From an uncultured Collinsella sp. (GTDB lineage Bacteria; Actinomycetota; Coriobacteriia; Coriobacteriales; Coriobacteriaceae), in NCBI GenBank assembly GCA_902478875.1, contig CABSMZ010000074.1, forward strand, positions 1 to 8,574: a stretch of 8,574 nt of DNA. The letters are read 5' to 3'. The position numbers were made by a program, and so were the translations under genes. Of this stretch, positions 6,157-8,574 are shown piece by piece. Positions within the stretch are counted from its first letter, which is position 1; each line of letters begins with the position of its first letter. The notes under the pieces were generated by a model. That model had not been told where the DNA came from, made no database searches, and saw only the letters and a list, made by a program, of their open reading frames with translations.

Positions 6157-6172
6157 CTTTACTCACGTAAAG
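6157..6172 (-). promoter_or_regulatory. Inverted repeat upstream of pckA
   Basis: CTTTAC-TCAC-GTAAAG is a perfect six-base inverted repeat, 42-57 bases upstream of the pckA start. It could be an operator or a small hairpin in the leader. No confident -35/-10 pair was found nearby. Confidence 0.35.
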
Positions 6173-6189
6173 CCCGTTGTACCCGATAT

Positions 6190-6205
6190 GCAAAAACGTT
6201 TTTGC
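6190..6205 (-). promoter_or_regulatory. Perfect 16-bp palindrome, LacI-family-like operator upstream of pckA
   Basis: GCAAAAACGTTTTTGC is a perfect palindrome centred on CG, 75-90 bases upstream of the pckA start. The central AACGTT with flanking GC resembles operators of the LacI/PurR/CcpA family, although it does not fit the strict cre consensus. Control of pckA by such a carbon-responsive repressor is an inference. Confidence 0.45.
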
Positions 6206-6256
6206 GGCAAGGGCGGCAAGCCCGCCCAACGGTCAAAAATCGCAGGCAAGCGGCCC

Positions 6257-6296
6257 AGTCATTGGGGACGTTCTTAAACGACTAGTCATTGGGGAC
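6257..6296. repeat. Direct repeat pair with GGGGAC core
   Basis: AGTCATTGGGGAC occurs at 6257-6269 and again at 6284-6296, with a 27-base period. The second unit runs into the hairpin that follows. The pattern is typical of REP-like intergenic repeats, but no associated transposase is present in the window. Confidence 0.75.
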
Positions 6297-6330
6297 ACTC
6301 TTGAACAGGCAACATTCAAGGAGTGTCCCC
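6291..6330. repeat. REP-like hairpin 1 between pckA and flippase
   Basis: Arms 6291-6305 and 6315-6330 form 15 base pairs with one bulged base, starting GGGGACACTC and ending in its complement. The loop is nine bases and contains CAGGCA, which also occurs in the loop of the terminator repeats. Confidence 0.75.
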
Positions 6331-6334
6331 GGAT

Positions 6335-6394
6335 GCCGGCACTTAGGGACGTTCCCAAAATGCCGGCACATAAGGAACGTCCCTAAGTGCCGGC
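6335..6394. repeat. REP-like hairpin 2, perfect 21-bp stem
   Basis: Arms 6335-6355 and 6374-6394 are perfectly complementary over 21 bases. The arms include GCCGGCACTTAGGGAC. The 18-base loop holds a further copy of TGCCGGCAC. It lies about 100 bases before the flippase start and may limit transcription crossing between the divergent genes. Confidence 0.85.
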
Positions 6395-6418
6395 TACTGA
6401 ATGGCGCCGCCGAAATTA

Positions 6419-6435
6419 TTGAACAACCTGTTCAA
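6419..6435 (+). promoter_or_regulatory. Palindromic candidate operator upstream of the flippase
   Basis: TTGAACA-ACC-TGTTCAA is a perfect seven-base inverted repeat about 60 bases before the flippase start codon. A -10-like TATACT follows at 6461-6466, but its -35 is poor, so the site may mark a regulated promoter. The spacing GAAC-N5-GTTC does not fit the GAAC-N4-GTTC LexA box. Confidence 0.4.
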
Positions 6436-6493
6436 AAACACGAATGGATACCACCGCGACTATACTAGAGCGCAGCAATAGAAAGGACCTACT

Positions 6494-8068
6494 TTGAGCA
6501 TCACGCCCCTCGATAGCATTCGCCGCGCCATCGCCCGCCGCAATGGCGCCGCCGACCCCGCCGTATCGAGCGGGGCGCACGGGCAGGGCGGACGCATCGA
6601 GAACGGCCTGTTCCCCGCCTCCCACACGGCCGAAGAGCTCGCGCGCATCCAGGAGCTGAGTCAGCGCAACGCCGGCGGGCCCGATAGCAGCCAGGCCACA
6701 CGCCGTCGCCGCGAGCGCAATCGCCAACCCGGCCCCGTCCGCCGCATGGTCAACGCTTGGTGGAACCGTCTACTCGGCGCCGTCTACGGCGGCGGCTTCT
6801 CCATGCAGGAAGCGGAATACGAGGAGCACGCCACCCGCCGCGACTATCTTTGGAACACCCTCGGCACCGCCGTGTGGGGCTTGGCGTTTCCGCTGCTCAC
6901 CATCGTGTCTACGCAGCTCGTGGGCGCCGAAGAAGCAGGCAAATTCTCCATCGCCTTTGTCACCGGCACGCTCATCATGATCGCGTGCAACTACGGCGTG
7001 CGCAATTTCCAGGTCTCGGACATCGACGAAAAGATGTCCTTTGCCTCCTACCAGCTCAACCGCTGGCTTTGCGGAGCGCTCGCCCTAGGCTGCGGCCTCA
7101 TGTACAGTAGCGCCCGCGGCTATGACGCGCAGATGGCGACGATCGGCCTGGGCGTCTACCTCTACAAGGTGATCGACGGCGTCGCCGACGTGTACGAAGG
7201 CCGCCTGCAGCAGGCCGACAAGCTCTACCTGGCTGGAATGAGCCAAACGCTACGCTCCGTCGGCGTCATCGCGGTCTTTAGCGTGGCGCTGTTCCTCACG
7301 CGCAGCATGCCCATCGCGGCCATGGTCATGGGTGTCACCGCGATCGCCTCGCTCGTGCTGGTCACCGCGCCGCTTGCCCTGCTCGAGACCGAAAAATCGC
7401 GCCGCGTGAGCCTGCGCGAGGTCGGCCACCTGTTTGTCCAGTGCGCCCCGCTCTTTGGTGCACTGTTCCTGTTCAACCTAATTGAGAGCATGCCCAAGTT
7501 TGTGATGGAAGGCACGCTGGCATACAAATATCAGCTGTACTTTAATGCCCTGTTCTTTCCAGCGCAGGCTATTTTGCTGAGCATTGGATTTATCTATAAA
7601 CCGCAGCTCCTGCGCTTGTCGAGCATTTGGGCGAATCCTCGCAAGCGTCGTCGCTTTGACCTGATTATTGTTGCCGTAATGGCGCTGATCGTGGTCATCG
7701 CCGGCACGTGCGCCGCATTTATGGCAGGTCCCGGTATTCCCCTCATGAGCTTTATGTACGGCCTCAGCTTTGAGCGCTACCGTACGCTGGCGCTGCTGAT
7801 GGTCGTCGCCGGCGGCGTCACCGCGGCCATCGACTTTATCTACGCCATCATCACGGTGCTGCGCCACGCTGGAGACGTCACCAAGATCTACCTGATCTGC
7901 TTCGCCGTAAGCGTGGTGCTGCCGGTGATCTTGATTAAGCTGCTGGGTCTGATGGGCGCCGTGGTGAGCTACCTAGCCATCATGGCCCTACTCCTGGTGC
8001 TACTGATTATCGAGTACGCCCACATCCGCCAACGCATCGAACGCGACCGCAACCCATACGGCGCCTAA
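6494..8068 (+). CDS. Polysaccharide flippase-like membrane protein (MOP superfamily)
   Basis: The 524-residue product has about 12 hydrophobic segments, near residues 123-143, 152-166, 190-207, 214-231, 256-270, 272-297, 315-330, 351-368, 389-411, 430-456, 464-483 and 487-507. Twelve segments at this size fit Wzx-type flippases of the MOP superfamily, which move lipid-linked sugar units across the cytoplasmic membrane. No single diagnostic motif proves the substrate. A polar, Arg-rich stretch of about 115 residues, with RRRRER at 70-75, precedes the first membrane segment and should be cytoplasmic. The start is taken as TTG at 6494 because AAAGGA lies seven bases upstream; the first in-frame ATG is residue 85. 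No glycosyltransferase or polymerase gene adjoins it, which is unusual for a classical Wzx. It is divergent from pckA and followed by a terminator. Confidence 0.75.
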   Translation: MSITPLDSIRRAIARRNGAADPAVSSGAHGQGGRIENGLFPASHTAEELARIQELSQRNAGGPDSSQATRRRRERNRQPGPVRRMVNAWWNRLLGAVYGGGFSMQEAEYEEHATRRDYLWNTLGTAVWGLAFPLLTIVSTQLVGAEEAGKFSIAFVTGTLIMIACNYGVRNFQVSDIDEKMSFASYQLNRWLCGALALGCGLMYSSARGYDAQMATIGLGVYLYKVIDGVADVYEGRLQQADKLYLAGMSQTLRSVGVIAVFSVALFLTRSMPIAAMVMGVTAIASLVLVTAPLALLETEKSRRVSLREVGHLFVQCAPLFGALFLFNLIESMPKFVMEGTLAYKYQLYFNALFFPAQAILLSIGFIYKPQLLRLSSIWANPRKRRRFDLIIVAVMALIVVIAGTCAAFMAGPGIPLMSFMYGLSFERYRTLALLMVVAGGVTAAIDFIYAIITVLRHAGDVTKIYLICFAVSVVLPVILIKLLGLMGAVVSYLAIMALLLVLLIIEYAHIRQRIERDRNPYGA

Positions 8069-8147
8069 TTAGCTGCCCGGTCACCGGAATTTGCGATGGA
8101 ATCACCCCGTCTGGGGTCTCGTTGCGGACAATATTCATCACGCAAAA

Positions 8148-8270
8148 CTAAGTGAGTAGACTTTTACCGAATCCCCGACCACACCAACAGAGCACAAGTC
8201 TGTGACCTGCGGTTTTATTGAGGCAAATATGTTGGGTGCTCGGCATTTCCAAAAAAGTCTACTCACTTAG
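8148..8270. mobile_element. MITE-like element with 18-bp terminal inverted repeats
   Basis: CTAAGTGAGTAGACTTTT at 8148-8165 is matched perfectly by its reverse complement at 8253-8270, giving a 123-bp unit with an 87-base core. The core has no open frame of note; it contains a GAGCAC/GTGCTC pair (8190-8195 with 8236-8241) that lengthens the potential fold. No clear target-site duplication is visible at the edges. It could be a non-autonomous mobile repeat, or a folded RNA or long-armed terminator at the end of the flippase unit. Confidence 0.55.
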
Positions 8271-8283
8271 CCAGCGGGCAGCC

Positions 8284-8330
8284 AAAAAAGAACCGCCGCG
8301 ACGTCGTTTGACTCCGCTGCGACGGTTTTT
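8284..8330 (+). terminator. Probable bidirectional terminator after the flippase
   Basis: An imperfect stem (8291-8303 with 8315-8327, mismatches and one G-U) is preceded by six A residues at 8284-8289 and followed by TTTTT at 8326-8330. The outer five pairs, AACCG with CGGTT, are perfect. It lies 260 bases past the flippase stop, beyond the MITE-like element. Confidence 0.65.
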
Positions 8331-8562
8331 CGAGCATTTTCGCGGTGTCGAGGACGCAGACGCTCCTCATTTCTAGCGCTTACCGAGCAAGAAGGCGTTA
8401 CTCTCCGAAAGTAGTCAAAAAAGCCCCATTACAGTTTGAGTCGTCCGAAAGGGCGGCTCTTTTCCGTTGCACGGCTATACGATTGAGCCGTACCGGTGGT
8501 CGCTGGCCGACCGCCCCGGACGGCCGTCAGCCCCTGCCCCGTAGAGGGCCCGGGACGTGTTG
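8331..8562. other. Contig-end stretch without a recognised gene
   Basis: Apart from the terminator at 8438-8463, no protein or known RNA family was recognised. The last 100 bases are GC-rich and dense in short inverted repeats (8471-8476 with 8486-8491; 8498-8502 with 8508-8512; palindrome at 8519-8528). A minus-strand frame stays open from the edge to a TAG at 8477-8475, so it could be the 3' end of a gene running off the contig, but about 28 residues are too few to identify it. Confidence 0.5.
8438..8463 (+). terminator. Intrinsic terminator with GAAA tetraloop
   Basis: A nine-base-pair stem (8438-8446 with 8451-8459, two G-U pairs) is capped by GAAA, a GNRA tetraloop, and followed by TTTT at 8460-8463. 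No plus-strand gene lies between it and the terminator at 8284-8330, so it may end an unrecognised short transcript or act as a backup. Confidence 0.65.
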
Positions 8563-8574
8563 CTGTCTCTTATA
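8563..8574 (-). other. Nextera/Tn5 adapter remnant, other end
   Basis: CTGTCTCTTATA is the first 12 bases of the reverse complement of the Tn5 mosaic end. With the remnant at 1-24 it shows that the contig was built from reads that were not fully adapter-trimmed. Confidence 0.95.

Noticed and set aside
5108..6277. 389-residue plus-strand open frame across pckA
   Set aside because: It is the antisense shadow of pckA, whose catalytic motifs are intact on the minus strand. The shadow product matches no family I recognise.
6421..6433. LexA/SOS box at the flippase promoter
   Set aside because: The half-sites GAAC and GTTC are separated by five bases; the Gram-positive LexA box has four.
8475..8562. 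3' end of a minus-strand protein gene at the contig edge
   Set aside because: About 28 open residues before a TAG are compatible with chance in GC-rich DNA and match nothing recognisable, so it is not called as a gene.

Overview
The window reads as one complete, short draft-assembly contig from a high-GC actinobacterium of the class Coriobacteriia, most likely Collinsella or a close relative. This is inferred from gene content, base composition and the style of the intergenic repeats; no search was run. Both ends carry remnants of the Tn5/Nextera library adapter (1-24 and 8563-8574). The outermost bases are therefore technical, and the real chromosome in view is about 25-8562.

Layout. trpS (tryptophanyl-tRNA synthetase, +, 61-1110) ends at a strong intrinsic terminator and faces a run of five minus-strand genes. 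Read in their own direction these are: pckA (ATP-type phosphoenolpyruvate carboxykinase, 6115-4445), a solo B3/4-domain protein (4221-3502), a MarR-type regulator (3328-2879), a DegV-family fatty-acid-binding protein (2759-1905) and a small MGMT/alkyltransferase-like protein (1824-1504). Divergent from pckA, and separated by a repeat-rich intergenic region, is a 12-TM flippase-like membrane protein (+, 6494-8068) that probably starts at TTG. The last 500 bases hold no gene I can support. They contain a 123-bp element with 18-bp terminal inverted repeats and two terminators.

How the parts relate. The genes look like household functions rather than one pathway: tRNA charging, gluconeogenesis/anaplerosis, lipid binding, DNA alkylation response and envelope polysaccharide export. 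MarR and DegV probably form one transcription unit. The other minus-strand genes are each closed by a copy of the same hairpin family (four copies at 1447, 1851, 3433 and 4392), placed 9-28 bases after the stop codon. A second repeat family sits between pckA and the flippase. Most of these repeats share a GGGGAC/GTCCCC core, which suggests REP-like elements reused as transcription terminators.

The points most worth following are this terminator-repeat family, the MITE-like element at 8148-8270, a leader with competing hairpins upstream of the B3/4 gene, and the alkyltransferase-like protein that keeps the active-site Cys but has Asn in place of the catalytic His. I see no CRISPR array, tRNA, rRNA, phage or defence system.
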